Positions 38,578-48,685 are shown, numbered from the stretch's first letter. The stretch is 64,000 bases of DNA from Planctomycetota bacterium (GCA_026692865.1 JAPLNI010000030.1:101747-165746); one strand, 5' to 3'. The notes: generated from the letters alone by a model not told the origin. A program made the numbers and translations.

Positions 38578-39021
38578 TTGAACGCCGTGTCTGCGTCTCA
38601 TGGAAAATCATTTTTCAAGTCCGCAATTTGCTTAAGCGTTATCGCGTCCGGCGGACTAATCGCGTGCTTCCTTGTAAACCAAGTTTTCGCAACCGAACCG
38701 GTTCCCACGCCAGTGGTCCAAGACAGCCCTAGACAAACGGTTCCCGTTTTACCAAAGTCTCCTCCCGCTGACCTTCTCTTTGATTCAATTCGTCGCGAAC
38801 TTTCAGTAGATCACAATCGAAGCGAGCCGACATCCGATAAGCGTCCTTGGGGAGCCATCGAGTCACTTTTAAAGGCAGCTCGAAAACTCGAAACACAAGC
38901 CGCTCAAATGGAAGCGTCAGGCGATCCAAAAGCGGCCACGCTCTTTCGGAGCAAAAGCTCCACCATCCGTGGTATTGCAATTGAACTCCTCGGCGTCACT
39001 CCAAACACTGACTCTCAATAA
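38578..39021 (+). CDS. Small exported protein, unknown function
   Basis: The product has about 147 residues. It has a signal-like N-terminus (FFKSAICLSVIASGGLIACFLVNQVFA), then a Pro-rich linker (PVPTPVVQDSPRQTVPVLPK) and a helical Ala/Glu/Lys-rich segment (LLKAARKLETQAAQMEASGD). The start is uncertain: TTG 38578 or GTG 38587, with no ATG. The 29-bp gap to the next gene suggests co-transcription with the exported propeller protein. I recognise no domain. Confidence 0.55.
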   Translation: MNAVSASHGKSFFKSAICLSVIASGGLIACFLVNQVFATEPVPTPVVQDSPRQTVPVLPKSPPADLLFDSIRRELSVDHNRSEPTSDKRPWGAIESLLKAARKLETQAAQMEASGDPKAATLFRSKSSTIRGIAIELLGVTPNTDSQ

Positions 39022-39050
39022 TCACTAGCTCTAGAATAAGATCCTCTACC

Positions 39051-39965
39051 ATGCTTAACTTCCGAAAGATTTCTCACGTTCGACACGGCCTTTTTGCATG
39101 CACATTGGTTTGCATTCTTGCGACCTCAACGTGGGCCGCTCCACCGCGGATCGATAAGTCGTTCTTTGCTGCTGACTATCAGAAGAAGGTGGCTGCCTTG
39201 CTGAGTGCTGATGGCGAAGTTCTTTGGAAGATAAAGATTGGAAGCATCCACGACGCGCAGCACCTTCCAAGTGGCGGTTGGCTCATTCAAACCTCATTCA
39301 AGAATGTTATTGAGCTCGACGCAAGCGGAAAAGAAACTTGGCGATACGAGCCCAAAGTCGTGGATAATCAACGAGTAGAAATCCATGCGTTTCGTCGTTT
39401 GCCAAACGGACTCACCATGATCGCGGAAAGTGGAACCGGGCGAATAATCGAGGTGGATCGAGATAAAAACATCGTGCATGAAATTCCTTTGAAGCTAGAA
39501 CATCGCGATGCGCACAGGGACACGCGACTGGTTCGACCAACCGCTCAAGGAACGTACTTGGTGGCCCACGAAGGTGATCTCACCGTACGCGAGTATCAAA
39601 GCGATGGGACTGTCATTTGGGAACATCCACTTGGTATGAAGGTCTACTCTGCATCGCGACTCGACAACGGTAACACACTTATCGGCACGGGCGACGGTCA
39701 CAGCGTGCTGGAAATATCGCCATCGCACGACACAGTTTGGTCGGTGCAGGAAAAGGACCTTCCCGGAGTTCAGTTGTTCTGGATCACCATGGTCGAAAGA
39801 CTGCCCAACGGTAACACGTGGATTGTGAATTGTCATGCTGGCCCAGAGAACCCGCAAATCCTGGAAGTAACACCGGATAAAAAGGTTGTGGCAAGCTTCA
39901 CTGATCACGAATTTTTTGGTAATTCTCTCCCAGTTGCCGTGCCTGTGAGCATAATAAAACGGTAG
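39051..39965 (+). CDS. Exported PQQ-like/arylsulfotransferase-like beta-propeller protein
   Basis: The 304-residue protein has a signal peptide (GLFACTLVCILATSTWAAP). Blades follow the pattern L-P-(S/N)-G-x-x-L-I...(V/I)-x-E-(L/V)-D-x-x-x-(K/N), for example HLPSGGWLIQTSFKNVIELD, RLPNGLTMIAESGTGRIIEV, RLDNGNTLIGTGDGHSVLEI and RLPNGNTWIVN. This resembles PQQ-binding-like and arylsulfotransferase-type propellers found widely in planctomycetes, where it is often annotated as a binding scaffold. No catalytic residues are identified. It follows a small exported-protein gene closely and precedes a TIGR03790-like gene by 58 bp. Confidence 0.78.
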   Translation: MLNFRKISHVRHGLFACTLVCILATSTWAAPPRIDKSFFAADYQKKVAALLSADGEVLWKIKIGSIHDAQHLPSGGWLIQTSFKNVIELDASGKETWRYEPKVVDNQRVEIHAFRRLPNGLTMIAESGTGRIIEVDRDKNIVHEIPLKLEHRDAHRDTRLVRPTAQGTYLVAHEGDLTVREYQSDGTVIWEHPLGMKVYSASRLDNGNTLIGTGDGHSVLEISPSHDTVWSVQEKDLPGVQLFWITMVERLPNGNTWIVNCHAGPENPQILEVTPDKKVVASFTDHEFFGNSLPVAVPVSIIKR

Positions 39966-40023
39966 TTTCGAATTGCCAGGACGACTTGGAAAGACCAGCC
40001 AAGGTTACTTTAGGGGCGGGTGT

Positions 40024-42090
40024 TTGTTTAAATTCAATGTTACTTCGTGGTTAAGATCAATTGCCCTAATCGTGTTGGTGCTGACCGGACTTTCGTTCAA
40101 CGCCATTCATTGCTTCGCAGGTGCTACGGCGAGTCAGTGGGTTATTGTCGTCAATGGCGGCTCTGAACGATCGCGGACAATTGCAAACTACTACTCACAA
40201 TGGCGCAATATCCCAGCCGTTAATATCATTGTCTTGAACGACGTGCCGGCACAAAATTTGATTGGCATCGAGGTCTTTCGAGAGAAGATTCTCAAGCCCG
40301 TTTTGCAAGAAGTCGAACTGCGACGACTGGGCGCGCACATTCAAGGCATCGCTTATTCCTCAGATTTTCCAAATGCAGTTGATCTGACGGCCGAGCTCAC
40401 TCCAGATCCCGCCAGGCCTCACTATCTCACGCCGATCGCTTCGATTAATGGTCTTACCTACCTGTATCGTTTAGTGCTTGCGAAGCAGATAGATCAGTCC
40501 CTTGCACTGTTCAACAACTTTTACGCCCAACGACCAGGCGAGGCACTTCTTTCGTTTAATGCTTCTTCGGAAGCAGAAGTCGAATTGCTCAAAGATGCCG
40601 TGAAATTCAAGAACGATAAGGATTTTACCGGTGTCGCAAAAGTATTTGATAAATTCTTTGAGACTCATCCACATCAATTTCCAGCCGCGTACGTCGCCGC
40701 TGAAAACTGGGCCGTCGCCGGTGAATCTATCAAAGCCATGGATCGACTTCAAAAGGCGATCGAGGGAGGCTGGAGCTTTGCTGAACACATCCGCAATAAT
40801 CCTCAGTTTCAATCGCTTCGTGGCGAGAAACGTTTTCAGGCTCTTGTTCGAAGTACTGAAGAAGACTCTTTCTTATGGACACCAGCCGTTGGATTTGATG
40901 CTCGAAAATTCTATGCGCAGAATGGAGTTCCATCATTAGATCCGAAACGCGGGCTTTCTTACATGATGTCGATGGTGCTAGCCGTTTGCACTGATTTTGG
41001 TAATACGGAAGCAGAAGCACTGGCCCAGCTAAAGACTTCAATCTCGGCCGATCACACTAACCCCTCCGGGACCTTTTTTATCACCAGTACGGACGATGTC
41101 AGGACGACTTGTCGCAAACCAGGTTTTCAGTTGGCGATTGATCAACTAAAAGCACTTGGAAGAAACGGCGAAATCATTCCCGATGTGATGCCGATGTCTC
41201 GTCAGGACGTTTTAGGAGTGACGATGGGAACGCCATTCTTTGGATGGGCATCGTCACAGTCGACCTTTGTTCCCGGTGCCATTGGAGACAATCTCACGAG
41301 TCTCGGCGGTGAGATGGATACAGGAAATCAAACCAAGCTCACTGAGTTTTTGCGACATGGAGCAGCTGCAGCAAGCGGTGCCGTGACCGAGCCATACTCG
41401 ATTCAAGCGAAGTTCCCACACCCGACGATTCATGCAAGCTACGCAACGGGGCTGACTTGTGCCGAGGCCTTTTACTTGGCAGTCCTTGGACCCTATCAGC
41501 TGTTGATCGTAGGGGACCCTCTTTGCCAACCTTTCGTGAAGCCGCCGAAATTTGAATTAGTCGGTATCGTCGAAGGACAATCGTTACGATCTCTCGGTCG
41601 CATTGGATTCAAAGCATCGAAGGAAGCAGAAACGCTCAAGCCGAACTTGATGACAGTGTTGTTAAACGGTGTGATTCGTGGCAGAGGATCTGCGAGCGGA
41701 TCGGTCTATTTAAACGATCCACGAACGCCACCTGGCGTTCATGAGTTCCGGTTCATTGCCTCCAGCGATTCGCGTCAATCGGAGCGTTGGGAGAAAGCGG
41801 TTCAAATCGTTAACGGCACTCCAGACCAGCAAATCGTATTTGATGCGCCTCTTACATGGAGTCGCACTAATGAACAGCCGCTAACGGTCTCTGCGTCAAC
41901 AAAAACACCAGGAGTTTCGATTTCCATTCGTCATGATTGGGAGGTCTTAGCAACACTTGAACCAGGCCAATCAAGTGTTCAGCTACCGATGGAAAAGCTT
42001 GGACGCGGCCCGGTAAGACTGCAAGCGGTGGGAAAGATAAACGATATCGAAATCTACTCAATGCCAATCATCGTCGAGATCACGCCTTAA
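40024..42090 (+). CDS. TIGR03790-like exported protein with inserted helical segment
   Basis: From TTG 40024 the product has 688 residues. That start has an SD-like AGGGG at 40012-40016, seven bases upstream; TTG 39973 is the longer alternative. A signal sequence (SIALIVLVLTGLSFNAIHCFA) is followed by VIVVNGGSERSRTIANYY and WRNIPAVNIIVLN, which match the TIGR03790 family pattern as I recall it. Between about residues 165 and 285 lies a helical, TPR-like insertion (VFDKFFETHPHQFPAAYVAA). The caspase-like core resumes with GLSYMMSMVLAV, SADHTNPSGTFFITSTDDV and GWASSQSTFVPGAIGDNLTS. A C-terminal beta-sandwich region ends the protein. Function is unknown. Confidence 0.72.
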   Translation: MFKFNVTSWLRSIALIVLVLTGLSFNAIHCFAGATASQWVIVVNGGSERSRTIANYYSQWRNIPAVNIIVLNDVPAQNLIGIEVFREKILKPVLQEVELRRLGAHIQGIAYSSDFPNAVDLTAELTPDPARPHYLTPIASINGLTYLYRLVLAKQIDQSLALFNNFYAQRPGEALLSFNASSEAEVELLKDAVKFKNDKDFTGVAKVFDKFFETHPHQFPAAYVAAENWAVAGESIKAMDRLQKAIEGGWSFAEHIRNNPQFQSLRGEKRFQALVRSTEEDSFLWTPAVGFDARKFYAQNGVPSLDPKRGLSYMMSMVLAVCTDFGNTEAEALAQLKTSISADHTNPSGTFFITSTDDVRTTCRKPGFQLAIDQLKALGRNGEIIPDVMPMSRQDVLGVTMGTPFFGWASSQSTFVPGAIGDNLTSLGGEMDTGNQTKLTEFLRHGAAAASGAVTEPYSIQAKFPHPTIHASYATGLTCAEAFYLAVLGPYQLLIVGDPLCQPFVKPPKFELVGIVEGQSLRSLGRIGFKASKEAETLKPNLMTVLLNGVIRGRGSASGSVYLNDPRTPPGVHEFRFIASSDSRQSERWEKAVQIVNGTPDQQIVFDAPLTWSRTNEQPLTVSASTKTPGVSISIRHDWEVLATLEPGQSSVQLPMEKLGRGPVRLQAVGKINDIEIYSMPIIVEITP

Positions 42091-42105
42091 GATTCTATTT
42101 TCAGA

Positions 42106-43509
42106 TCACGCTTTGAGATCGTTTCTGAGGGAAGATCGCTTTTGAGGGAACGTGACTTTTGCAGTCGTCCCTTTGCCGAGCGTTGAATCGAATTCAACCG
42201 TTCCGCCTAAACCGGCAATAACGTTGCGAGTGAGGAAAACGCCCAGCCCCATACCTTGTCCGACTTCTTTAGTCGTGTAGAAAGGCTGCCCGATGCGGCG
42301 AAGAACGTCTTCGCTCATCCCAGTCCCTTGATCGATGATGAGTATCTGCCAGTCGGAATTTTGTTGCTGAATATGGATGGCGACGCGACTTGGTTCCGGC
42401 GAGGCATCGAGTGCGTTTTGGACGAGGTTACGAATCGCTTGCGAGACTGCTTGCAGCGGAAGCTGAACCGACTGCGAACGAATCGTTGGGTCGATGACGA
42501 CTTCAACTCGCTCGGGCTTTCGGATTGGTTCTAAAATTGTTTTGACGATCTCCTCTACACCAACTTGATTCATCACTTCGGCGGCCGCTTCTCCGGCTCC
42601 ACTTTTCATTCTTTGAAGCACTTCGCGACATCGATCTAGTTCGCTTCGGATTAGATCAACATCGCGACGAACGTTCGGGTCAATTTGTATTCGATCAAGC
42701 TTGCGAGCCAGTTCTTTAGTGACCACGGCGATCGTCGAAAGCGGCGACGCAAGCTCATGACCCGCTCCAGCAGCAAGCGTTGCTAAGGCCTCGACACGTT
42801 GAGCACGCTCGGCTTGAGCCTCTGCTTCGGCAAGCCTGTTTTCACGCGAGCGAAGCTCCTTTACCAAGATAGTCATGAAGTAAGTCACTACCCCGCAACA
42901 GGCAGTCAACGCTATCAACGCACCCTGCTTGGGTATTGAAAACAGCCCAGCGCCTTCTGCAAAAGCGATTCCCAATTCAGGAAGTGGTTCTGCGAAGGTC
43001 AACAGAAAAATCGTGCCAAAAACACTTGCTACCGCGAGCATCCAAGTCCATACCGCTGGTAATACCAACCCACCCACAACGATGTTCGCAAGATAGAAGC
43101 AGGCAAACGGATTCACCGCGCCCCCCGAGTAATAAAGTAACCCGGTTAAAGTCATCACATCAATCAACAGCAACAAGGCAAGCCAATAACTGCGAATATG
43201 AATTGAATCCCACGGACTCGCTTTAAGAGAGTTGCTCGGGCTGGGATTCAAATCTTCCAGGGCTTCATTACTACCGATTAAAAAGTGAGCGTGGTATCGG
43301 CGAAGCGAGAAATAGATCAAAAGGTTTGTTAATGCTGTGAATGCGACAAGGCTCAGCAAGGGGATCAATGGTAACGGAATATGCAACAAGGCATGAGCAA
43401 TGCCGATCGCAAGCAGTTGCCCAACCACCGCAACCCATCGAAGCTGCAGAAGCCACACGACTGTTTTGAGTGTTGGCTCGGAACGAAGACTTCTGTTTTC
43501 CGGTCCCAT
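42106..43509 (-). CDS. RegB/PrrB-like redox-sensing histidine kinase
   Basis: The 467-residue kinase has about six N-terminal membrane helices. LRWVAVVGQL near residue 24 and GGAVNPF at 129-135 match RegB; the latter is the heptapeptide implicated in ubiquinone binding. The H-box AGAGHELASPLSTIAV has His251. RCREVL follows 43 residues later with Cys294, equivalent to the redox-active cysteine of RegB (Cys265, 40 residues after its His225). The ATPase domain shows NLVQNALDASP, DQGTGMSEDVL and GQGMGLGVFLTRNV. In proteobacteria RegB controls energy and redox genes together with RegA. No RegA-like regulator is adjacent here. ATG 43509 is preferred to TTG 43521. It is convergent with the TIGR03790-like gene (15-bp gap). 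Confidence 0.88.
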   Translation of the reverse strand: MGPENRSLRSEPTLKTVVWLLQLRWVAVVGQLLAIGIAHALLHIPLPLIPLLSLVAFTALTNLLIYFSLRRYHAHFLIGSNEALEDLNPSPSNSLKASPWDSIHIRSYWLALLLLIDVMTLTGLLYYSGGAVNPFACFYLANIVVGGLVLPAVWTWMLAVASVFGTIFLLTFAEPLPELGIAFAEGAGLFSIPKQGALIALTACCGVVTYFMTILVKELRSRENRLAEAEAQAERAQRVEALATLAAGAGHELASPLSTIAVVTKELARKLDRIQIDPNVRRDVDLIRSELDRCREVLQRMKSGAGEAAAEVMNQVGVEEIVKTILEPIRKPERVEVVIDPTIRSQSVQLPLQAVSQAIRNLVQNALDASPEPSRVAIHIQQQNSDWQILIIDQGTGMSEDVLRRIGQPFYTTKEVGQGMGLGVFLTRNVIAGLGGTVEFDSTLGKGTTAKVTFPQKRSSLRNDLKA

Positions 43510-43566
43510 GTTGCTAATCAATCTGCCAATCAGTCTTCGTAAGCATCGAAGTATTGCAAACGCGTA

Positions 43567-46113
43567 TTACTCTGCCAATGCCGAGCTTTCATCAGTGCGA
43601 TAGAGAAAAGGTTTGCTGCAAGCGATGGCTCGAATAACTTCTGTTAATCGATAGCCACCGGGTCTCGTTTCGTTCAGGATTTGATTGATCGTGCATTGGT
43701 CCTGCCGCACTAGCCCTCGGCCCAACGCGTAGGTCAACAACTGAGTCACAAAATGTCTGGCTACTTTTTCTTTGTCGGCTTCTAGATGTTCAAGTAATTC
43801 ACGCGGTCCATTGAACGTTCTGCCATCCTGCAGTTTTCCTCTGGCATCAATCTCGACTCCATCATCTTCGCTACGCCATTGGCCAATCGTGTTAAAGTTT
43901 TCCAGCCCTAAACCAATCGGATCGAGAACATTGTGACAACTCGCACAACCGGGATCAGCTCGATGAAGTTCCAGTTGCTGGCGAAGTGTCAAATCCTTGT
44001 GATTTTCTTTGGTTTGTTCGAGCGGTGGTACTCCCGGCGGTGCAGGTGGCGGAGGATCTCCGATAATGTTTTCCAGGACCCACTTGCCGCGTTTTACGGG
44101 ACTTGTCCTTGTTGGATTAGAGGTCAATGTCAAGATCGATGCTTGAGTGAGAAGGCCACGACGCTCTTTCGGAAGCACGACACGAATCCATTTATCTTCG
44201 TTCTTGTAACGACCGAGTCTTCGATCATTGCTGCTTTGCCCTCGTCGACCTTCTGCCTGGGGATAGAGTTGCTCTGGATCTTCCCCTTCGAAATCGACAC
44301 CGTAGTATTCTGCAAGCCGAGGATTCACAAAGGTATGCTTGGCTGTCAGCACATCGGATAAGGATCCTTCATGGATTAGGTTCTTGCAAAACAAAAATGT
44401 TTCCTTCTCCATCGCTTCGGTAAGTAAATCCGACCAAATGGGGAAGGCTCTTTCATCGACATCAACCAGCTTGAGATTCCTCAAACCCAGCCATTGCTCG
44501 AAGAAACCGGTCACCATCGCGTTTGATTTGACATCGCCCAGCATGCGATCAACTTCTCGGCGAACGGCCTCGTCATTAGAAAGCCGGCCATCAGACGCTA
44601 GCTGGATGCTGACATCGTCGGGCATCGATGACCACAAGAAGTAAGACAAACGGCTTGCTATGGCAAAGTCATTCAATCGCTCATGGTTTGGCTCTTCGGG
44701 GCCGGCTTTCGCTGACGTGTCGACATTGTTGGCGGTATTGGTTTTTGCAGTACTGGCTTGCACGTTGACAGCCTTCGATTCCGGTTGCTCTAAGCCCTCT
44801 TCAAAGCGAAACAGGAATTCTGGCGAAATGAGTATTGATTGGATTCCAAACTGGACCGATTCTTCGAAGTTCCAACCTGCGTTGGTCGCTTCAACAATAA
44901 CATTCGAAACCTTATCGAGCTCGCTTTGCGTGCAAGGTCGTCGAAACGCTTTCGGGAGCAAGTTTTTGACCATCGCATCGGCGGCTTGTCGAACAGAGAC
45001 CGAGTCGTTCGGTTTTGCGACGATAACGTTTTGGTGAGCGATCGGCATTGGTGGCAAGCCTTTGGATGGGCCAACCATGCTGAGTGTATGAATCCGTAGG
45101 CCTCGATAGCCTTTGTTCTCTCGAGCTATCTCGTCGATGTTTTCTGGCTGTGCAATCAACTTGATTGTCATGTCATGAAAGCCAGCCTCAAGGTCACGGC
45201 GCCATTTGAAGTCCTTGCCACCCTTCTTCGTGGTAACGACTTCGATAAGCTCGCCATCCAAGTAGACTTCGACTTGGCCGTCAGCAGGAATGTCAGCACC
45301 AAAGCTATTTGAGAGATACATTTTTGCATTGATCGTGTATTCGCCCTCGCTGCAAAGAAACTTTGCAGTGGTAGATTCATCCAACACGATAGGTTCGAGA
45401 TCAGCCAGTTGTGTCTTCATGACGTTGGGATCAAGCGAGATCACACGTCCAGAAACCCACTCAGCAGCTTGGAGATATTTTTCTAGGATGAGTGGGGAGA
45501 GGGTTAGGACTTCTCCCTGATTGTCAAACCCGTTTCCTACGTCATCCGAAACGAAGCCAATTTCTTTGGAAGGTTTTAAATCCAGTCCGAAAAGGTCGCG
45601 GATCGTGTTGTCGTACTCGAATTTGTTGAGACGCCTGGAAGTAACCGATGGAATCTCGGACGTGGCAGAGCAGTCGACTGCGGTAAGTGCTTGATGAATC
45701 CAGTTGCTCGTTCTTTCACGATCAATATCGGATGGTTGCTCGGAATAGTCTTTCGGTGGCATAGCTCCTAAACGCACAATGCCTCGGATCTGCTCCCAGA
45801 GTGACTGCTTATCGCGAACGCTTTGCAAGTTTCGAAAGTCGGCAATATCCACCGAACTTTCTGCCGTATCCCCTTCGTGGCATTCGTAGCAGTATCGCTG
45901 GAGCATCGGCTGGACGGTTGTCGTGAACTCATCTTGTAGATCACGATCGAGCTGGGAAACTTTCGGTTCGAGGCCATAGATCGAAACGGGTGACAGTAGG
46001 CAAACGAAACCCATTACAGCAATCGCGAGACGCCGTGCAAGATTTGTGGTTGGTCGATCGAGTGCACTAGTGATCAGTCGTGTTTTGACAAAGTTGAGTG
46101 CGTTGGCAGTCAT
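43567..46113 (-). CDS. Planctomycete cytochrome-like protein (PSCyt1-DUF1587-1595-1592-1588-1585)
   Basis: From ATG 46113 the product has 848 residues. It has a signal-anchor ([21 protein letters not shown]) and a PSCyt1 haem-binding-like site (YCYECHEG). DUF1587 ([18 protein letters not shown]) is followed by a carbohydrate-binding-like insert, then DUF1595 ([15 protein letters not shown]), DUF1592 ([15 protein letters not shown]), DUF1588 with a second CxxCH ([18 protein letters not shown]) and DUF1585 ([18 protein letters not shown]). The two CxxCH motifs suggest c-type haems. Such proteins are proposed to take part in polysaccharide breakdown or electron transfer, which remains unproven. 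They are usually encoded next to a DUF1552 protein, but none is present here. TTG 46191 is an alternative start. Confidence 0.93.
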   Translation of the reverse strand: MTANALNFVKTRLITSALDRPTTNLARRLAIAVMGFVCLLSPVSIYGLEPKVSQLDRDLQDEFTTTVQPMLQRYCYECHEGDTAESSVDIADFRNLQSVRDKQSLWEQIRGIVRLGAMPPKDYSEQPSDIDRERTSNWIHQALTAVDCSATSEIPSVTSRRLNKFEYDNTIRDLFGLDLKPSKEIGFVSDDVGNGFDNQGEVLTLSPLILEKYLQAAEWVSGRVISLDPNVMKTQLADLEPIVLDESTTAKFLCSEGEYTINAKMYLSNSFGADIPADGQVEVYLDGELIEVVTTKKGGKDFKWRRDLEAGFHDMTIKLIAQPENIDEIARENKGYRGLRIHTLSMVGPSKGLPPMPIAHQNVIVAKPNDSVSVRQAADAMVKNLLPKAFRRPCTQSELDKVSNVIVEATNAGWNFEESVQFGIQSILISPEFLFRFEEGLEQPESKAVNVQASTAKTNTANNVDTSAKAGPEEPNHERLNDFAIASRLSYFLWSSMPDDVSIQLASDGRLSNDEAVRREVDRMLGDVKSNAMVTGFFEQWLGLRNLKLVDVDERAFPIWSDLLTEAMEKETFLFCKNLIHEGSLSDVLTAKHTFVNPRLAEYYGVDFEGEDPEQLYPQAEGRRGQSSNDRRLGRYKNEDKWIRVVLPKERRGLLTQASILTLTSNPTRTSPVKRGKWVLENIIGDPPPPAPPGVPPLEQTKENHKDLTLRQQLELHRADPGCASCHNVLDPIGLGLENFNTIGQWRSEDDGVEIDARGKLQDGRTFNGPRELLEHLEADKEKVARHFVTQLLTYALGRGLVRQDQCTINQILNETRPGGYRLTEVIRAIACSKPFLYRTDESSALAE

Positions 46114-46664
46114 AAATTCAGCTTTCTCTAGCGTTGACGAGAAACTGGGGCGGGATTCACCAGAGCCAGGCTTGTTTTGTCTGCTAAACAAACAGTGTGG
46201 CTAAGATTGGAGTAGGAGGCGGAACGACAGGAGGGCTCACAAATTGCGGATCGATCGAAAATGTTGGGTGGGGGAACTTCACCGGTCAACGAAAAGTGCG
46301 GTGAGCACATTCCAACTAAATTCGGGGCAGGAACGTTTCAACACTCCTCATTGTATAACATCCGACGAGGCTTGCTATTGGAAAGGACCCTTGAAAATCA
46401 AACGGCCTAGCGGTCGCATGATTTTCCTGATTTTTCTGAGTACGACAAATCTCCAGCACGCGTTAGTTAGTTTGATCCCAGCTGATCCCACGCAATAAAT
46501 GACGTTTGGAGGCGGTTTGTTTGAGCAGAGACCGGGGCGAATTTTTTACCCTAGTCTGATTTTGGAAATCCAATAAAAAATAGTTCATGCTATAATTTAA
46601 GGGTTTCCCATTACTCCAAAGCGACTTTTTAGGATCTTTCTTTTACCTTGTAGCGTCTCTGAAT
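46114..46664. other. Divergent 551-bp intergenic region
   Basis: This gap separates the minus-strand DUF1592 gene from the plus-strand cyclase-fold gene, so both promoters should lie here. Apart from the extended -10 element listed separately, I see no repeat, RNA gene or small protein in it. Confidence 0.5.
46588..46596 (+). promoter_or_regulatory. Extended -10 promoter element
   Basis: TGCTATAAT is a perfect extended -10 (TGn-TATAAT) in an AT-rich stretch, 68 bp before the ATG of the cyclase-fold gene. The -35 position (around 46568) has no match to TTGACA, as expected for an extended -10 promoter. The leader would be about 60 nt. Confidence 0.5.
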
Positions 46665-48311
46665 ATGAAAAGCACGCAGGATGACCTTTCAAATTTGGAC
46701 CTATCCGCTCCGGCGATGGGCTCGTTGAATCCGTCGTCGCCCGGCCTAGCTTCTTTCAGCCTGGCTGGGGCCCCGACATCCGAATTGGAGGAAGGCGTCG
46801 AAGCGGTTCTTGAAGAGCAAAGGTATGTCCGCCGGTGGGCGTGGCTTTCGATTCCGGCTTGGCTGGTAAGCATGTTGGTCCACATCGCGGCCTTGCTTTT
46901 TATGGCCGCGTATCACATACCCGGCGTTGGTGATGCAATTTCGGGAATGATCATGACAGCCTCACCGACCGAGGATGCTCCAGAAGCTTTGGAAGAGTTT
47001 GCGATGGAGTCTCCTCAGGCAGTCGAAGCGGAACAAGATCCATCCGAAGTCATCCCCAGTTCGACTCCTGTTTTGAATACGGCGATAAGCGAAGTATCAG
47101 TCGACGTGAAACTGGAATCAATGGTCGCACCAGCGATGGCGAATCTGTCGCTTCCTTCGATGAGCGATTCATTGTCCTCTGCATTGCTATCAAGCGGTGC
47201 AACCTCGGTAACAAAAAGTCTCGGGAGTCGAGGAAAAGTTGCCAAGCGAGAATTGCTCGAGCGATACGGCGGGAACGAAGATACCGAGAAGGCGGTCGCT
47301 GCCGCGTTAAAGTTTCTTGCTCAACATCAACTTGCAGATGGTTCGTGGAGCTTTGTTCATAGTCTCGCGTGCAAGGGTCAGTGCACCGACGTAGGCAAAG
47401 TGACTGCTGCCAACGCCGGCGCGACTGGTTTGGTTCTCATGTCGTTTCTCGGAGCGGGACAAAACCACATCGATGGCGAATATAAAGAGGTAGTCGGAAA
47501 AGGACTTGCATACCTAATCAAATCGATGCGTGTTACCGGCAAGGCAGGGCCAAGCTGGTACGCCAATGGCCAAGCGACAAAGTCGGGCGCGATGTATACG
47601 CATGGGATCGCATCAATCGCGATGTGCGAAGCATACGGCATGACGAAAGATCCGCAACTAAAGCAGGCGGCACAGTTGTCGCTCGACTTTATCTCGGTTG
47701 CGCAGAGTCCGACCGGTGGCTGGCACTACGCAGCCGGTGCTCCTACGGCAGACACTTCGGTTGTTGGCTGGCAGTTGATGGCACTCAAAAGTGGTTCGAT
47801 GAGCGGACTGGCGTTTCCGACCAAAACGCTCGTCAATGCTCGCCGCTACTTAGATTCGGTACAGAGCGAGGACGGCACGATCTATGGTTATTCGAAGAAA
47901 GGGGATCGTAAGGGGATCGCAAACGCGATGACGGCATGCGGTATCCTTTGCCGAATGTATATGGGTATGCCCAAGGACTCTCCCGAGCTCGACAAAGTCG
48001 CTCAGGCATTCATCGCAAAAGGTCCGATCCCATCTGACATATACTTTAACTATTACGGTACCCAAGTCATGAAGCAAATAGGTGGACCACGATGGGAACA
48101 GTGGAATCAAAAAATGCTCAAGTTTATTCTTCCAACTCAGGAGAAGTCTGGTCACATGGCAGGTAGCTGGATGGAAGGTAAAGGTACTCACAGCGGTGAA
48201 AGCGGTGGACGACTCTACGTGACTGCCATGTCGACGATGATTCTTGAAGTCTACTACCGATATATGCCTCTCTACGGTGAACAGACCGAGGAAGAAGCCT
48301 TCAAACTCTAG
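46665..48311 (+). CDS. Membrane-anchored terpene-cyclase-fold (alpha/alpha toroid) protein
   Basis: The 548-residue protein has a disordered cytoplasmic N-terminus and a single membrane helix at about 60-85 (AWLVSMLVHIAALLFMAAY). A linker rich in Ser, Glu and Val leads to a C-terminal domain (about 200-530) with prenyltransferase or squalene-cyclase-like repeats: AVAAALKFLAQHQLADGSWS, TGLVLMSFLGAGQNH, GMYTHGIAS-like helices, SPTGGWHYAAGAPTADTSVV and ARRYLDSVQSEDGTIYGY. The cyclase acid motif DxDD is absent, so an enzymatic role as a cyclase is unlikely; the fold also occurs in binding proteins. This type is common in planctomycetes. A strong extended -10 lies upstream. Confidence 0.8.
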   Translation: MKSTQDDLSNLDLSAPAMGSLNPSSPGLASFSLAGAPTSELEEGVEAVLEEQRYVRRWAWLSIPAWLVSMLVHIAALLFMAAYHIPGVGDAISGMIMTASPTEDAPEALEEFAMESPQAVEAEQDPSEVIPSSTPVLNTAISEVSVDVKLESMVAPAMANLSLPSMSDSLSSALLSSGATSVTKSLGSRGKVAKRELLERYGGNEDTEKAVAAALKFLAQHQLADGSWSFVHSLACKGQCTDVGKVTAANAGATGLVLMSFLGAGQNHIDGEYKEVVGKGLAYLIKSMRVTGKAGPSWYANGQATKSGAMYTHGIASIAMCEAYGMTKDPQLKQAAQLSLDFISVAQSPTGGWHYAAGAPTADTSVVGWQLMALKSGSMSGLAFPTKTLVNARRYLDSVQSEDGTIYGYSKKGDRKGIANAMTACGILCRMYMGMPKDSPELDKVAQAFIAKGPIPSDIYFNYYGTQVMKQIGGPRWEQWNQKMLKFILPTQEKSGHMAGSWMEGKGTHSGESGGRLYVTAMSTMILEVYYRYMPLYGEQTEEEAFKL

Positions 48312-48374
48312 GTTCATCTTTCGATAGAAGTTTGATTTCTCAACTAGCCGCGTCAGTGCACGTTACTTAATACA

Positions 48375-48556
48375 CTGAGCCGCTGGCGCTAACATCATTA
48401 GTGGATATTCCTGCGCAAGCGGATGGTTGGTCTTTTGAACACGGCTCGCCGCCGAAGCCGCAGGAAGAATGCCCTTTTCATAACCCCAGCCCTTTATCGC
48501 GACATGGCGAATTGATAGATAAACAATACCCGTCGTGGCTAGCGTCATCTGCTCAG
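48375..48556 (+). repeat. Family 2 inverted-repeat element, copy C
   Basis: This element spans 182 bp, longer than the other copies. The left end is CTGAGCCGCTGGCGCTAACA. The right end, on the other strand, is CTGAGCAGATGACGCTAGCC. About 140 bp of unrelated sequence lies between. It may be a composite or a copy with an insertion. It sits in the convergent gap between the cyclase-fold gene and a small minus-strand gene. Confidence 0.6.
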
Positions 48557-48589
48557 TATTCGCTAAGCCAGTCGGAGCCTAGGCAAACG

Positions 48590-48621
48590 AAAAAACCCGC
48601 TTTGCAAAACAAAGCGGGTTT
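48590..48621 (-). terminator. Rho-independent terminator
   Basis: A perfect 12-bp stem (AAACCCGCTTTG pairing with CAAAGCGGGTTT, loop CAAAA) carries a run of six A on its plus-strand left side. Read on the minus strand this becomes a stem followed by TTTTTT. It lies 65 bp beyond the stop of the 75-residue minus-strand gene and supports that gene being transcribed. Confidence 0.85.
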
Positions 48622-48685
48622 CAATAAGCAAGCATTTTCGCCACTTGGCAACTAAGCCAAGTTTGGAAAACGACTAGCGACCGAA

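Noticed and set aside
46665..48311. Functional squalene-hopene cyclase
   Set aside because: The toroid repeats are present, but the DxDD acid motif is missing and the protein is membrane-anchored by a single N-terminal helix.
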